From Singulisphaera sp. GP187 (GTDB lineage: Bacteria; Planctomycetota; Planctomycetia; Isosphaerales; Isosphaeraceae), in NCBI RefSeq assembly GCF_900129635.1, contig NZ_FSRB01000002.1, positions 462,727 through 526,726 on the forward strand: a stretch of 64,000 nt of DNA, written 5' to 3'. How positions within the stretch are numbered: position 1 is the first letter of the stretch; every line of letters starts with the position of its first letter. A model generated the notes under the pieces. It saw nothing but the letters and a program-made list of their open reading frames with translations. It ran no database searches and was not told where the DNA came from. Positions 1-8,679 of the stretch are shown piece by piece. The translations under genes were made by a program, and so were the position numbers.

Positions 1-544
1 CGCCGTCATCGACCGGGAGAACCAGTGGCTTTGGAGGCATGCTCCCCGGCGGCTCGAAGCCGAGCCGATTCGCGACATCATGCTGCAAGTTGCCGGACTC
101 CTCGACCGGCGGATGCACGGCCCCGGCTCGCTCGACCCGTCGATGGGGCGCCGGAGCGTCTACTTCTTTATCAAGCGGAGCGAGCTGATCCCGACGATGA
201 TGCTCTTCGACTGGCCCGAGCATCTCGTGAGCATCGGCCAGCGCGGTACGACGACGACCGCATCGCAAGCCTTGATGTTCATGAACAACCTCGAGGGCCG
301 GCGGGCGGCCGAACACTTCTCCGCTCGCCTGGCCGGCGAACCGGACGCCAACGTGGTCCGGCACGCCTACCGGTTGGCGTTCGGCCGCGAACCGACTGCC
401 GCCGAGACGCGATTCGCCACCGACTTTCTCGACCACCAGAGCGACGCCTACCAGCAGGCTGGCCGGCCGAACCCGGGGCAGCTTGCGCTCACGGACCTCT
501 GCCAGTCATTGTTGGGGACCAGCGAGTTGATTTACCGCCCTTGA
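1..544 (+). CDS. DUF1553 domain protein, C-terminal part (5' end outside window)
   Basis: The reading frame is open from base 2 and ends at 544, so only about 180 C-terminal residues are visible. They include the segment ending in LEAEPIRDIML, the MHGPGS/RSVYFFIKRSE region and the LAFGREPTAAE motif near the end, all typical of the C-terminal half of planctomycete DUF1553 proteins. These usually carry an N-terminal cytochrome c-like (PSCyt1) and a DUF1549 domain, which would lie upstream of the window. The gene is followed after 21 bases by a DUF1501 gene; the two families are almost always paired in planctomycetes. Their biochemical role is not established, though they are exported and often near sulfatases or sugar catabolism genes. 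Confidence 0.85.
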   Translation, partial: AVIDRENQWLWRHAPRRLEAEPIRDIMLQVAGLLDRRMHGPGSLDPSMGRRSVYFFIKRSELIPTMMLFDWPEHLVSIGQRGTTTTASQALMFMNNLEGRRAAEHFSARLAGEPDANVVRHAYRLAFGREPTAAETRFATDFLDHQSDAYQQAGRPNPGQLALTDLCQSLLGTSELIYRP

Positions 545-565
545 AATCCCAGAGTAGAGCCAACC

Positions 566-2098
566 ATGAAGCGGGATTCCTCGAACCAAGGTGCGCCGAG
601 CGCTCGGGCGTCGACCGACTCCTCTCCCGAGCCGATCCTCACGCGGCGCCGACTCCTCCAGCGTGCCGGCGGCGGATTCGGCCTGATTGGCCTGGCCGGC
701 TTACTCCACCAAGAAGGACTGCTCGAAGCTCCGGCTTGCGCGGCGGGTGGCCTTGGCAACCTCGCGCTCAATCCGATGGCCCCCCGCCCTGCCCACTTCC
801 CGGGTCGTGCCAAGCGGGTCATCTGGATCTTCATCAACGGGGGCCCGAGCCAGGTTGACACCTGGGACTACAAGCCGGCCCTCGCCAGGTGGAACGGCAA
901 GTCGATGCGCGAGTTCGACGCGACCTTCAAGAACACGACCGGGTTCTTCAAGGATCAGGTCGGCGGCTTGATGAAGTCTCCGTTTCGGTTCCGCCCGCGC
1001 GGAGAGTGCGGCAAGATGGTCTCGGAGTTGTTCCCGTACCTCGGCCAGCACGTCGACAAGATGGCGTTCATCCATTCGGCCTACACCGAATCCAACAATC
1101 ACTCACCTGCCTTGTTCATGATGAATACAGGGTTGCCCCGGATGGGGTTCCCCTGCGTCGGGTCATGGGTGACCTACGGCCTGGGGAGCGAGAACCAGAG
1201 CCTCCCTGGGTTCGTCGTGATGAGCGATCCGAGGGGGCGAGGACTCCCCAAAGGGCAGGCGGCCAACTGGGGCGCGGCGTTCCTGCCCGGGGTTTATCAG
1301 GGGACGCACCTCCGCCCCAAGGGGTCGCCGATCGACAACCTGGAACGAGCCGGCGGGATGAGCGACGCCCAGCAGCGAGCGCAGCTCGACCTCATCAAGC
1401 AGTTCAACCGGATCCACCAGGAGCAGGATCAGAACCAGGGCGAGAGGGAGCTGGCCGCCCGCATCGAGAGCTTCGAACTCGCGTATCGTATGCAGTCGGC
1501 CGCGCCCGAGGCGATCGCCATCGACTCCGAGCCCGCGCACATCCAACGGCTCTACGGCCTGGACGACCCGCGCTGTGAGCATGTCGCCCGCCAGTGCCTG
1601 ACGGCCCGCCGCATGGTCGAGCGTGGTGTGCGGTTCGTCCAGATCTACTCGGGCGGCATGGAAAACCAACGATCATGGGACGGCCATGCCGACATCAAGG
1701 GGAACCACGAGCAGTTCGCGGGCGAGACCGACAAGCCGGTCGCCGGCCTGCTGGCCGACCTGGCGCAGCGGGGCCTGCTCGACGAGACGCTCGTCATCTG
1801 GGGCGGAGAATTCGGCCGCCTGCCGATCGCCCAGACCGGGCAGAAGCCGGGCCGCGACCACAATCCCCACGGCTTCACGCTCTGGATGGCCGGCGGCGGG
1901 ATCAAGGGAGGCGTCAGCTACGGCGAGTCGGATGAAGTGGGCTATGCGGCCGCCGTTGACAAGGTTCACGTCAATGACATTCACGCAACCGTCCTCCACC
2001 TGCTCGGCCTCGAGCACGAACGGTTGACCTACAACTACAACGGCCGTCGCTTCCGCCTGACCGATGTGGGGGGACAGGTGCTCAAGAAAATCTTATGA
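566..2098 (+). CDS. DUF1501 domain protein (sulfatase-like fold), exported
   Basis: A 510-residue protein with an N-terminal twin-arginine-like leader (TRRRLLQRAGGG, around residues 26-37) followed by a hydrophobic stretch. The body has the DUF1501 signatures: WIFINGGPSQVDTWDYKP near residue 90, a central QRLYGLDDP segment, and the C-terminal WGGEFGRLPIAQ and GRDHNPHGFTLWMAGGG motifs that correspond to metal-binding parts of the alkaline phosphatase/sulfatase-like fold. It starts 21 bases after the upstream DUF1553 gene, so the two are probably one operon. A substrate cannot be named. The downstream spacer holds a palindromic repeat and an insertion sequence. Confidence 0.9.
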   Translation: MKRDSSNQGAPSARASTDSSPEPILTRRRLLQRAGGGFGLIGLAGLLHQEGLLEAPACAAGGLGNLALNPMAPRPAHFPGRAKRVIWIFINGGPSQVDTWDYKPALARWNGKSMREFDATFKNTTGFFKDQVGGLMKSPFRFRPRGECGKMVSELFPYLGQHVDKMAFIHSAYTESNNHSPALFMMNTGLPRMGFPCVGSWVTYGLGSENQSLPGFVVMSDPRGRGLPKGQAANWGAAFLPGVYQGTHLRPKGSPIDNLERAGGMSDAQQRAQLDLIKQFNRIHQEQDQNQGERELAARIESFELAYRMQSAAPEAIAIDSEPAHIQRLYGLDDPRCEHVARQCLTARRMVERGVRFVQIYSGGMENQRSWDGHADIKGNHEQFAGETDKPVAGLLADLAQRGLLDETLVIWGGEFGRLPIAQTGQKPGRDHNPHGFTLWMAGGGIKGGVSYGESDEVGYAAAVDKVHVNDIHATVLHLLGLEHERLTYNYNGRRFRLTDVGGQVLKKIL

Positions 2099-2100
2099 GA

Positions 2101-2330
2101 TTGTAGCAAGGAGACCGGGATCTCGTTCCCACGCAGAGCGTGGGAATGCCGTCCGCGACGCTCCGCGTCGTCTTGTCTTCCCCGGCAAGTGGGGCCGCAG
2201 AGCGGCCAAAACGGCATTCCCACGCAGAGCGTGGGAACGAGTTTCTCCCGCGAATCTCGGCCTCCGAGGCAGACAGACGGCCCGGTTTCCTTGCGACAGT
2301 CTCGATTTTGTTGTGAATTGCTGAGGCCTG
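2101..2330. repeat. Dispersed palindromic repeat, family C (GTTCCCACGC...GCGTGGGAAC)
   Basis: Two GTTCCCACGCAGAGCGTGGGAA-type hairpins, at about 2124-2146 and 2217-2239, lie in inverted orientation with their flanks: the left has GTAGCAAGGAGACCGGGATC and the right has CGGTTTCCTTGCGACAGTC. The same unit recurs at about 8490-8625 and, with an altered loop, around 28581-28880. The central part (GACGCTCCGCGTCGTC) is itself a dyad and also recurs at 28781-28800. No coding capacity is evident. This looks like a mobile or structured repeat family rather than a transcription terminator. Confidence 0.7.
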
Positions 2331-2358
2331 GCTTTGACGGTCGCCCCCTATGGGGCTG

Positions 2359-2366
2359 CCTATTGC
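2359..2366. repeat. Target-site duplication (left) of ISAs1-family element
   Basis: CCTATTGC abuts the left inverted repeat and is repeated exactly at 3676-3683 beyond the right inverted repeat. Eight bases is a usual duplication length for the ISAs1 family. Confidence 0.85.
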
Positions 2367-3675
2367 CCAAGGCCAGCGCATATCAAAGTGGCTGCAATGA
2401 AAGAACTTGTGTAAGATAGTCCGTATTGATCATACAGGACATCATCTTGCCGCGAAGACTATCCTTGTCGGGATGACGCTTCAGGAGCGTCACGGCGAAC
2501 CGCCGAAGCCAGCTCAAATTGTTCCCCAAAGTTCGCTCGCGAGTGCGGTGCTCGTCCTCGCGAAAGTTGACATCCAGGACCCAATGCATCGACTCGATGC
2601 CCCAGTGTCCGCGCACCGCTTCGCCGAACCGCTTGCCACTGAAATCGCAAGTGCTCAGATAGTAACGCATCTCCTCCGACTCCGTACCGTCGGCATGCCG
2701 CGTGACTCGCACCGAATAGCCGATCGCTTTGACCCACGGCCACTCTTTCCCCGGGGCGAAATCACTGGGCACCTTGGCCAGAAGATAGGCCCGTTCGTCG
2801 ATGCGGCCGTGCCCGTCATCGCGGGTCTCGTGATATTGATACCGGAGGTCTTCCAGGTCGCGTTCCATGTGGTCGGAAAAGAACGACTGGATCGCTGCTG
2901 GAAGCTTCGGCTGGTTGTCTTTGACGGCGATCACGCAGTCGCCCTTGCCAGTGACGATCTGCTTGACGATCTCTTTCTGGCAGCCCATCGCGTCGATCGT
3001 AATGAGCGTACCGGCGAGGTCGATCTGGTTGAGGAGTTGCGGTATCGCCGTGATCTCGTTGGACTTGGCGTCGGTGGCGACCTGGCCCAGTGCGATGCCC
3101 TCCTCGCTGGCCCAGGCGCTGACAATGTGGAGATTGCCGAGGCCTTTGGCCTTGTCGTGCGACCCGCGACAAGCCTTGCCGTCGATGGCGACGAGACGGT
3201 GGGGATTGTTGACGTCGACCGGAATCGCCTCACAGATCCAGGCTTGAAAGACGCGTTGAAACGCTTCGGGCTTGAGCGTCATGAGCAAGCGTCGGATGCA
3301 GTCCCGGGAGGGGATGCCGTTGGGCAGAGTGAGATGCAGGGCCAGCCAGGATTCTCGGTTCTTGGCCCATCGATGGATGGCGGTGGGTCCATCGCAGCCA
3401 CAGATGACGGCGCAGACCGCAATGACGGCGATATCGACCAGCAAGTGCTTGCGATTGCGTGTATGACGGGGATCGGAGAGCGATTCGAAGTAGGAACCGA
3501 TCGAAGCCACGTCGACAAACTTGGCCATGAGACGAGATCCTGAGTTCGGTCCGTGTCCAACCTCCACGCGCCAAGTGTCGAGGCAGGCGATCACGAAAAC
3601 CGTATCTCAGGATATCGAGTTGAATCCTCTCGCGCTAGACCGCCTAAACCGTACAGCTATGCGCGCTGGCCTTGG
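2367..3675 (-). mobile_element. Complete ISAs1-family insertion sequence, 1309 bp
   Basis: The element is bounded by a perfect 13-bp inverted repeat, CCAAGGCCAGCGC at 2367-2379 and its complement at 3663-3675, flanked by the 8-bp direct repeat CCTATTGC (2359-2366 and 3676-3683). It carries one intact transposase gene on the minus strand that ends just inside the left inverted repeat. The perfect target duplication and intact gene suggest a recent insertion. Removing the element joins the spacer after the DUF1501 gene to the spacer before the radical SAM gene, so no gene was broken. Confidence 0.88.
2383..3528 (-). CDS. ISAs1-family transposase (DDE type)
   Basis: A 381-residue transposase. 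The DDE residues appear in VAIDGKACRGS (first Asp), TLITIDAMGCQKEI (second Asp) and HWGIESMHWVLDVNFREDEHRTR (final acidic region), the characteristic ISAs1/H-repeat arrangement. The N-terminal DPRHTRNRKHLLVDIAVIAV region is the conserved DDE_Tnp_1-associated segment. The start is placed at ATG 3528 (MAKFVDVASIG), where family similarity begins; an upstream ATG at 3594 would add 22 residues without family resemblance. It lies inside the inverted repeats given for the element and appears intact. Confidence 0.9.
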   Translation of the reverse strand: MAKFVDVASIGSYFESLSDPRHTRNRKHLLVDIAVIAVCAVICGCDGPTAIHRWAKNRESWLALHLTLPNGIPSRDCIRRLLMTLKPEAFQRVFQAWICEAIPVDVNNPHRLVAIDGKACRGSHDKAKGLGNLHIVSAWASEEGIALGQVATDAKSNEITAIPQLLNQIDLAGTLITIDAMGCQKEIVKQIVTGKGDCVIAVKDNQPKLPAAIQSFFSDHMERDLEDLRYQYHETRDDGHGRIDERAYLLAKVPSDFAPGKEWPWVKAIGYSVRVTRHADGTESEEMRYYLSTCDFSGKRFGEAVRGHWGIESMHWVLDVNFREDEHRTRERTLGNNLSWLRRFAVTLLKRHPDKDSLRGKMMSCMINTDYLTQVLSLQPL

Positions 3676-3683
3676 CCTATTGC
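3676..3683. repeat. Target-site duplication (right) of ISAs1-family element
   Basis: CCTATTGC, identical to 2359-2366, follows directly on the right inverted repeat of the element. Confidence 0.85.
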
Positions 3684-3732
3684 CGACTTGGCTTGCCCCG
3701 AGGTGGTTGCTGATAGATAAACCGTGATGATT

Positions 3733-5205
3733 TTACATGTGGCCGCGAGCATTTGAATCGGCATCGTTGGCCGTGGAGGATTCCGTCCGACGTTGCCGGT
3801 TCCGGCGGCCCTGGACTTGGTTCCAGGCCAGGAGGCCGGCGATCGAATCGGCATAGAACATGCCGAGGCCGGTCGGTTCGATCGCGGCATCGGTCTGGAG
3901 GACGAGTCCCTCCTGTTCGAGGGCTGCGAATTCGCGCGGGAAGTCATGAAGCGGGTCGCTGCCGAAGACGCTTTGATAGTGTTGGCGATCGATCCGGAGG
4001 GCGGCAAGGCTGCGAGTCAGGTGGAGAATACGGAGATCGCGAGGCGCGTACGCGAAGGCACGGTCCCAGGTCGCTCCCCCTTGGCTGACGGCCGCGATGT
4101 ATGCCGAGGCGCTGTCCGGGTTGATCACTTTGACGGCCGTCTGTCCCGAGCCCGCGAATGAGATGCCGGTTGGGCCGAGGCCGATCATGTCGTACCGGCC
4201 GGGCTGGAAGCTGAGCGTCTCGTAGACGAACCGCCGCTCGTGGCCGAGGAATTCGTGGCGCTCGAAGTTGGTCAAGGTTGTCTGGTAAAACCGTTGCTCG
4301 TGCAGCAACAACGACCGAAGCTCCAGCCAGTTCCGGGCGGCGACGGGGTTCGCCGGTAGTGAAGCCACGAGGCCGGGGTCGCGGGACCACTCCGTACCAA
4401 GACCGGCGAACATCACGAGGTGGTATAGGCCGAGGTGGTCGAGCCCGATCTCGATCGCCCGCTCCACGTCCTCGCGCATCGCCGTCAGGGGCTGCCCCGG
4501 GAGGTTGAAGAGCAAGTCTCCCGAGACCGTGAAGCCACGCGCGTGGCCGAGGCGAACGACGTCGCGAAACGTCTTGGCGGTGCCGAAGCCGAGCCGACCC
4601 ATTTGTCGCAGTCGCTCGACGTCGAACGTCTGGATGCCCATGCTCAGGCGGAAGTGGCGGGCCGGGAGTTCCTCACGGAGGATGTCCACGAGCAAGGGGG
4701 TACGATTGAGGAAGGCCGCGGGCACGCCTTCGAGCGTCACCTCGGCGGATGCGAGGTCGAAGGCATTCGCCAGGGCGCGGCAGAGCGTGCGAAAGGAGTC
4801 TGCCGGGCTGAGGTTCGCCGTGCCTCCGCCGAAGTAGAGGCCCGCGACCGGTCGACCGGCCAGATCGGGATCGTCCTCGAGCTTCTGCGCGAGCTCCCTT
4901 GCGACGTGGTCCATCACGACGACCGCCCTGCCCTGGTTGAACGTCTCGTGGGGAAACGTGCAGAAGCCGCACCCCGTGACGGCCGGGTTGCAGAACGGGT
5001 GCGGCAGCACGCCCACGAGCAGCCCTCGCTCGGGGTGGAAACGCAGGCGATCCGGTGTGGATCGATCCCCCGTCTCGACCCGCGGCATGGCCGCGGCGAG
5101 CGGATAGCCGTGCAAAAGCCGATGCCGCTGGGGGCGTTGGGTCAGCCTCCGCAACTCCGCGCGTTCCTCCGAGACCGGGCCTGGACGTTGGGTGCGACCG
5201 AGCAT
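3733..5205 (-). CDS. Radical SAM protein, coproporphyrinogen III oxidase-like (HemW-like)
   Basis: A 490-residue protein with the HemN/HemW layout: cysteine cluster HPFCNPAVTGCGFC (about residues 72-85), the GLYFGGGTANL motif, EVTLEGVPA, the LSMGIQTFDVERLRQMGR segment, and SGDLLFNLPGQ. The C-terminal part resembles the HemN C-terminal domain. The cluster-binding cysteines are spaced CX6CX2C, not the CX3CX2C usual for radical SAM enzymes; I read this twice from the bases. HemW-type proteins act in heme handling rather than as oxidases, so naming it a coproporphyrinogen oxidase would go too far. It stands alone, with an insertion sequence downstream and a repeat upstream. Confidence 0.75.
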   Translation of the reverse strand: MLGRTQRPGPVSEERAELRRLTQRPQRHRLLHGYPLAAAMPRVETGDRSTPDRLRFHPERGLLVGVLPHPFCNPAVTGCGFCTFPHETFNQGRAVVVMDHVARELAQKLEDDPDLAGRPVAGLYFGGGTANLSPADSFRTLCRALANAFDLASAEVTLEGVPAAFLNRTPLLVDILREELPARHFRLSMGIQTFDVERLRQMGRLGFGTAKTFRDVVRLGHARGFTVSGDLLFNLPGQPLTAMREDVERAIEIGLDHLGLYHLVMFAGLGTEWSRDPGLVASLPANPVAARNWLELRSLLLHEQRFYQTTLTNFERHEFLGHERRFVYETLSFQPGRYDMIGLGPTGISFAGSGQTAVKVINPDSASAYIAAVSQGGATWDRAFAYAPRDLRILHLTRSLAALRIDRQHYQSVFGSDPLHDFPREFAALEQEGLVLQTDAAIEPTGLGMFYADSIAGLLAWNQVQGRRNRQRRTESSTANDADSNARGHM

Positions 5206-5365
5206 GAGCCGTCTTCCCTTCGGGCCGAGGTATGAACTCGATTCGGAACCGGTTACTGAGAATCAGGACAACGAATGTGCGTGAAATCGTTCCGAAGAGC
5301 GGATTTTTTGGAGCCCCTCCAGAATTGATAAATAAGTGTTGCTGTGAATAACTGAGTTGAATTTT

Positions 5366-5502
5366 GTAGGGTGGGCCCGGCCCACCATTTTCGTCTTCTC
5401 TTGTCAGGTAGGCCGAAGCCTACCCGACAGCACGGAGATGGTTACGTGGTTGCCCTTCCTTCTCGGGGGGCGATACCTGGTGGGCCGTGCCCACCCTACA
5501 AG
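5366..5502. repeat. Dispersed inverted repeat, family B (TAGGGTGGGC...GCCCACCCTA)
   Basis: GTAGGGTGGGCCCGGCCCACC at 5366-5386 is matched in inverted orientation by GGTGGGCCGTGCCCACCCTAC at about 5479-5500. Between them is a second small dyad, GGTAGGCCGAAGCCTACC near 5405-5422. The same arms occur as a 24-bp perfect pair at 18315-18387 and as a degenerate pair at about 39418-39487. The rest of this 311-bp spacer (5206-5516) holds no gene that I can support. Confidence 0.75.
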
Positions 5503-5516
5503 ACCTTTACATGCTC

Positions 5517-7076
5517 TCAACTTCGTCGCAAGGCCCGGCCTGGGGTGGCTCCCGTCGGCTCGCCGTTCTCGAGGACGAGGGTGCCGTTGACCAGGACGTG
5601 ATCGACCCCGTCGGCCAGGGTTCGGCCGGCTTCGTAGGTGGAGCGATCGATGATGGTGACGGGGTCGAAGATGGCGATGTCGGCGACGAACCCAGGGCGG
5701 AGCAGGCCGCGGTCGTTGAGCCGGTAGCGGCGCGCGGCGTGGGTGGCCAGGTGCGTCACGGCCTCGGCCCAGGTGTAGTCGCCGAGCTGGCGGGTGTGGT
5801 AGCCGAGGAACCGGGCGAACGCGCCCCAACCGCGCGGGTGCGGATGACTGCCGCCGAAGATGCCGTCCGACCCGGCCATGTGCGCGGGGTGGCGGAGGAT
5901 CGCCCGCACGTCGGCTTCGGTCCGCTCCCCGGCGCGAAACCCGAAGATTCCGACCGCCATCTCCGAGGCGATCAGGCTCTCGCAGACGAAGTCCCCCGGG
6001 GCCATCCCGGCGCGGTCGGCGGCCTCGGTCACCTTCAGCCCCTCGGCCCAGCGCCAGGCGGGGTTGGCCGTCATCGTGATCGTCGTCGAGTCGAGCGGAT
6101 ACGGGGTCGGGCTCGAGAACCAGTCGCGGTTCAGTTGAGCCCGGACGACGGGGTCGGCCAGCCGTTTGACCGTGGCTTCGATCCCACCAACCTGGACCTC
6201 GGGGGGGAGCGCGACCATCCCGAGGATCGTGCTGCCGGCGAGGTACGGGTAGGTGTCGAACGTGAGGTCCAGGCCCATCGCGCGACCCTGGTCGAGCAAG
6301 GGCAAGAGCAGGTCGGCGGGGCCGTTGTAGTGCGAGATGTGGGTGGCCACGCCCGACGCCTTGGCGATCTCGTAGACCTCGCTCATGCCGACCGGGGCCT
6401 TGGCGCCGTAGCCGCGCATGTGGGTGACGTAGACGCCGTCGTCGGGGACGATGACCTCGCAGAGCGCGGCGATCTCGCGGGCGTCGGCGTAGCGGCTCGG
6501 GATGTAGTCGAGCCCCGTCGACAGGCCGATGGCGCCGGCCTCCATCCCGGTGCGAACCATGGCCTGCATGGCGCGGAGCTCGGCGTCGGTGGCCGGGCGC
6601 GGGTCGAGCCCCATCACCTCCATCCGGACGTTGCCGTTGGGGATCAGGTACGCCACGTTCAGGGCCGTCCGGCGATCGAAACGATTGAGGTATTGCTCAA
6701 TCGTCGACCAGTCGTAGTCGAGGTCCGGGTTGGCGTTGAACCCGGCGGTGTACTGCCTCATGTATTTCATGGTCGCGGGCGACGCCGGCGCGAACGAGCT
6801 GCCGTCCTGGCCGATGATGTAGGTCGTCACCCCTTGGCGGAGCGCGGGCAAGTGGATCGGGTCGGCCAGGAGCACGGCGTCGCCGTGGACGTGCGCGTCG
6901 ATGAAGCCGGGGACGACGTACCGGTCGGTGCAGTCGACCACCCGCGCGGCGCGCGCTCCCTCGAGATTCCCCATCGCGCCGATCATGGTGTCGAGCAGGC
7001 CGATGTCGGCCTTGTACGGAAGACCGCCCGAACCGTCGATCACCCAGCCGTTCTTGAGGATCAGGTCGAAGTTCAC
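5517..7076 (-). CDS. N-acyl-D-amino-acid deacylase (D-aminoacylase), amidohydrolase superfamily
   Basis: A 519-residue amidohydrolase. It has the N-terminal beta-sandwich start FDLILKNGWVIDGSGG, the metal-binding motif VPGFIDAHVHGD (about residues 55-66), the GLSTGLDYIPSRYAD segment characteristic of D-aminoacylases, VYVTHMRGYG, HISHYNGPAD, MAGSDGIFGGSHPHPRGWG and the C-terminal GFVADIAIFDP/RALRRS end. Such enzymes release D-amino acids from N-acyl or dipeptide forms; the substrate here cannot be fixed. The start at 7076 lies 72 bases after the stop of the aminotransferase gene on the same strand, so both are likely cotranscribed and could act together in amino acid degradation. Its 3' end abuts a family B repeat. 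Confidence 0.87.
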   Translation of the reverse strand: MNFDLILKNGWVIDGSGGLPYKADIGLLDTMIGAMGNLEGARAARVVDCTDRYVVPGFIDAHVHGDAVLLADPIHLPALRQGVTTYIIGQDGSSFAPASPATMKYMRQYTAGFNANPDLDYDWSTIEQYLNRFDRRTALNVAYLIPNGNVRMEVMGLDPRPATDAELRAMQAMVRTGMEAGAIGLSTGLDYIPSRYADAREIAALCEVIVPDDGVYVTHMRGYGAKAPVGMSEVYEIAKASGVATHISHYNGPADLLLPLLDQGRAMGLDLTFDTYPYLAGSTILGMVALPPEVQVGGIEATVKRLADPVVRAQLNRDWFSSPTPYPLDSTTITMTANPAWRWAEGLKVTEAADRAGMAPGDFVCESLIASEMAVGIFGFRAGERTEADVRAILRHPAHMAGSDGIFGGSHPHPRGWGAFARFLGYHTRQLGDYTWAEAVTHLATHAARRYRLNDRGLLRPGFVADIAIFDPVTIIDRSTYEAGRTLADGVDHVLVNGTLVLENGEPTGATPGRALRRS

Positions 7077-7148
7077 GAAGGGGCTCGCTTCTCTTTTGGG
7101 GGTTGAGGAGGTCGAGGGCGCGGCGGATTCGGATCGAAATCGAATCGA

Positions 7149-8411
7149 TCAGTGAAGCTCGAAGGGCGTTCCGAGCACGAACTCGGGCCGGCGTTTGAGG
7201 AACTGCGCGACCCGTTCGGTGCGGCTCAAGGCTTCGGGCAGGAAGGCGACGGCCTGGTCGATCCGTTCGTCGGTCTCGGCGCAACTGAAGCGGAGGAACC
7301 CACGCCCGGCCTGGCCGAACGATTCGCCCCCCAAGCAGGCGACGCCGAACTTGTCGTCGGCCGCTTCGAGCAGGTAGAGCGCCAGGCCGTGCGAGCTGAT
7401 CCCGAGGCGGTTGCAGAGGGGCCGGACGTCGGGAAACACGTAGAAGGTGCCGGCGGGAGGGGCAACATGTATCCCGTCGATCTTCGCCAGGCCGGCCGCC
7501 AGCCGCTCGACCTTGTGGCGGAAGAGCTGCATGGTCTCGTCCCGAGCCGCGGCATCCTGCTCCAGGGCGGCCCGAGCGGCCCACTGGACGAACGGCGGGC
7601 TGCACGATGCGGTCGTGTTGATCAGGTTGCCGATCGCGGTGACCACCTCGGGGTGCGCGACCGCGAAGCCGATCCGCCAGCCACTCATACTGTACGACTT
7701 GCTGAACGTGTAGGCGGCCACCGTGTGGTCGAGCATCCCGGGCAGCGCCCCGATCGACTCGTGGCGGCCGCGCCAGACCATGTGGCAATAGGGCTCGTCG
7801 GAGAAGACCATCACGTCGGTCCCGCGCACGAGCGCGGCGATCGCCTCCAGGTCGTCGCGCGTGGCGATCCCGCCGGTCGGGTTGTGCGGCGAGTTCAGAA
7901 AGATCGCGCGGGGCTCGGGGTCGGTCTCGAGGAACCGCGCGACGTCGGCCGGTCGGGGGCGAAAGTCATCCTCCACCCGGAGCGGCACCGTGACCGCCCG
8001 CGCCCCTCGACGCTCGAGGTTGGGGATGTAGGTCGGGAAGTGCGGGCTGAACAGCAGGACGCCGTCGTCGGGCTCGAGCAGGGCCTCGGCGAAGTACTGC
8101 TCGAACGGCTTCGCCCCCGACGCCACGACGATGTTCTCGGCCGTCACGTTGTGGCCGAACTCGTTGTTGACGAAGTTCGCCGCCGAGGCGCGGAACTCGG
8201 CCAGACCAAGGCTCGGGCCGTAACCGGTCCGGTTCTCCTCAATGGCCTGGATCCCGGCCGCCTTGGCGTGGGGCGGACTCGGAAAGGGGCTGTCACCGAT
8301 TTCGAGCTCGACGACGTCCTTGCCCTGCGCCTTCAAGGCACGCGCCAGGGCCAACACGGTAAACGCCGTCTCGGCCGTCAGGTTCCTGACCAGCGAACTG
8401 AGTCGTATCAT
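7149..8411 (-). CDS. PLP-dependent class I/II aminotransferase
   Basis: A 420-residue fold-type I aminotransferase. Visible motifs are YGPSLGLAEFR near the N terminus, the NSPHNPTGG cofactor-binding motif, FSDEPYCHM, the lysine region YTFSKSYSMSGWRIGFA (the Lys forms the internal aldimine), and the C-terminal FLRFSCAETDERIDQA with the substrate carboxylate-binding Arg. It resembles aspartate/alanine-type transaminases; the exact substrate is not clear. The start at 8411 (MIRLSSLVRNLTAETAFTV) fits the family. It is first in a likely two-gene unit with the D-aminoacylase. Confidence 0.85.
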   Translation of the reverse strand: MIRLSSLVRNLTAETAFTVLALARALKAQGKDVVELEIGDSPFPSPPHAKAAGIQAIEENRTGYGPSLGLAEFRASAANFVNNEFGHNVTAENIVVASGAKPFEQYFAEALLEPDDGVLLFSPHFPTYIPNLERRGARAVTVPLRVEDDFRPRPADVARFLETDPEPRAIFLNSPHNPTGGIATRDDLEAIAALVRGTDVMVFSDEPYCHMVWRGRHESIGALPGMLDHTVAAYTFSKSYSMSGWRIGFAVAHPEVVTAIGNLINTTASCSPPFVQWAARAALEQDAAARDETMQLFRHKVERLAAGLAKIDGIHVAPPAGTFYVFPDVRPLCNRLGISSHGLALYLLEAADDKFGVACLGGESFGQAGRGFLRFSCAETDERIDQAVAFLPEALSRTERVAQFLKRRPEFVLGTPFELH

Positions 8412-8479
8412 CGGTCACACCCCTCAGCGGATTTCAATCATGGGGAAACAAGAATTTAACCACGAATCACACAAATGGG

Positions 8480-8625
8480 AATGAAAGAAAAAGTCGAATC
8501 TGCTGCAAGGAAACCGGACCGTCTGTTTGCCCCGGAGGCTGAAATTCGCGGAAGAAACTCGTTCCCACGCAGAGCGTGGGAACGAGATCCTGGTGTCCTT
8601 GCTACAGTCTCGGTTTTATGTCATT
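8480..8625. repeat. Family C palindromic repeat, short form
   Basis: CTCGTTCCCACGCAGAGCGTGGGAACGAG at about 8558-8586 is a 12-bp-arm dyad. Its flanks (GCAAGGAAACCGGACCGTCTG on the left, GATCCTGGTGTCCTTGCTAC on the right) correspond to the outer flanks of the longer copy at 2101-2330, with the central segment missing. The spacer 8412-8679 contains nothing else I can support. Confidence 0.7.
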
Positions 8626-8679
8626 TTTTTTGTTTCCATTCGAGTCATTTGAGTCATTCGTGGTTAAATTCTTCTGCCT

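Noticed and set aside
2407..3543. Long open frame on the plus strand across the ISAs1 element
   Set aside because: It is the opposite-strand shadow of the transposase gene and shows no family motif; the minus-strand frame has the DDE residues.
5366..5502. Rho-independent terminators in the family B and family C dyads
   Set aside because: The stems are strong but lack U-tracts and recur as dispersed units, so they are recorded as repeats.
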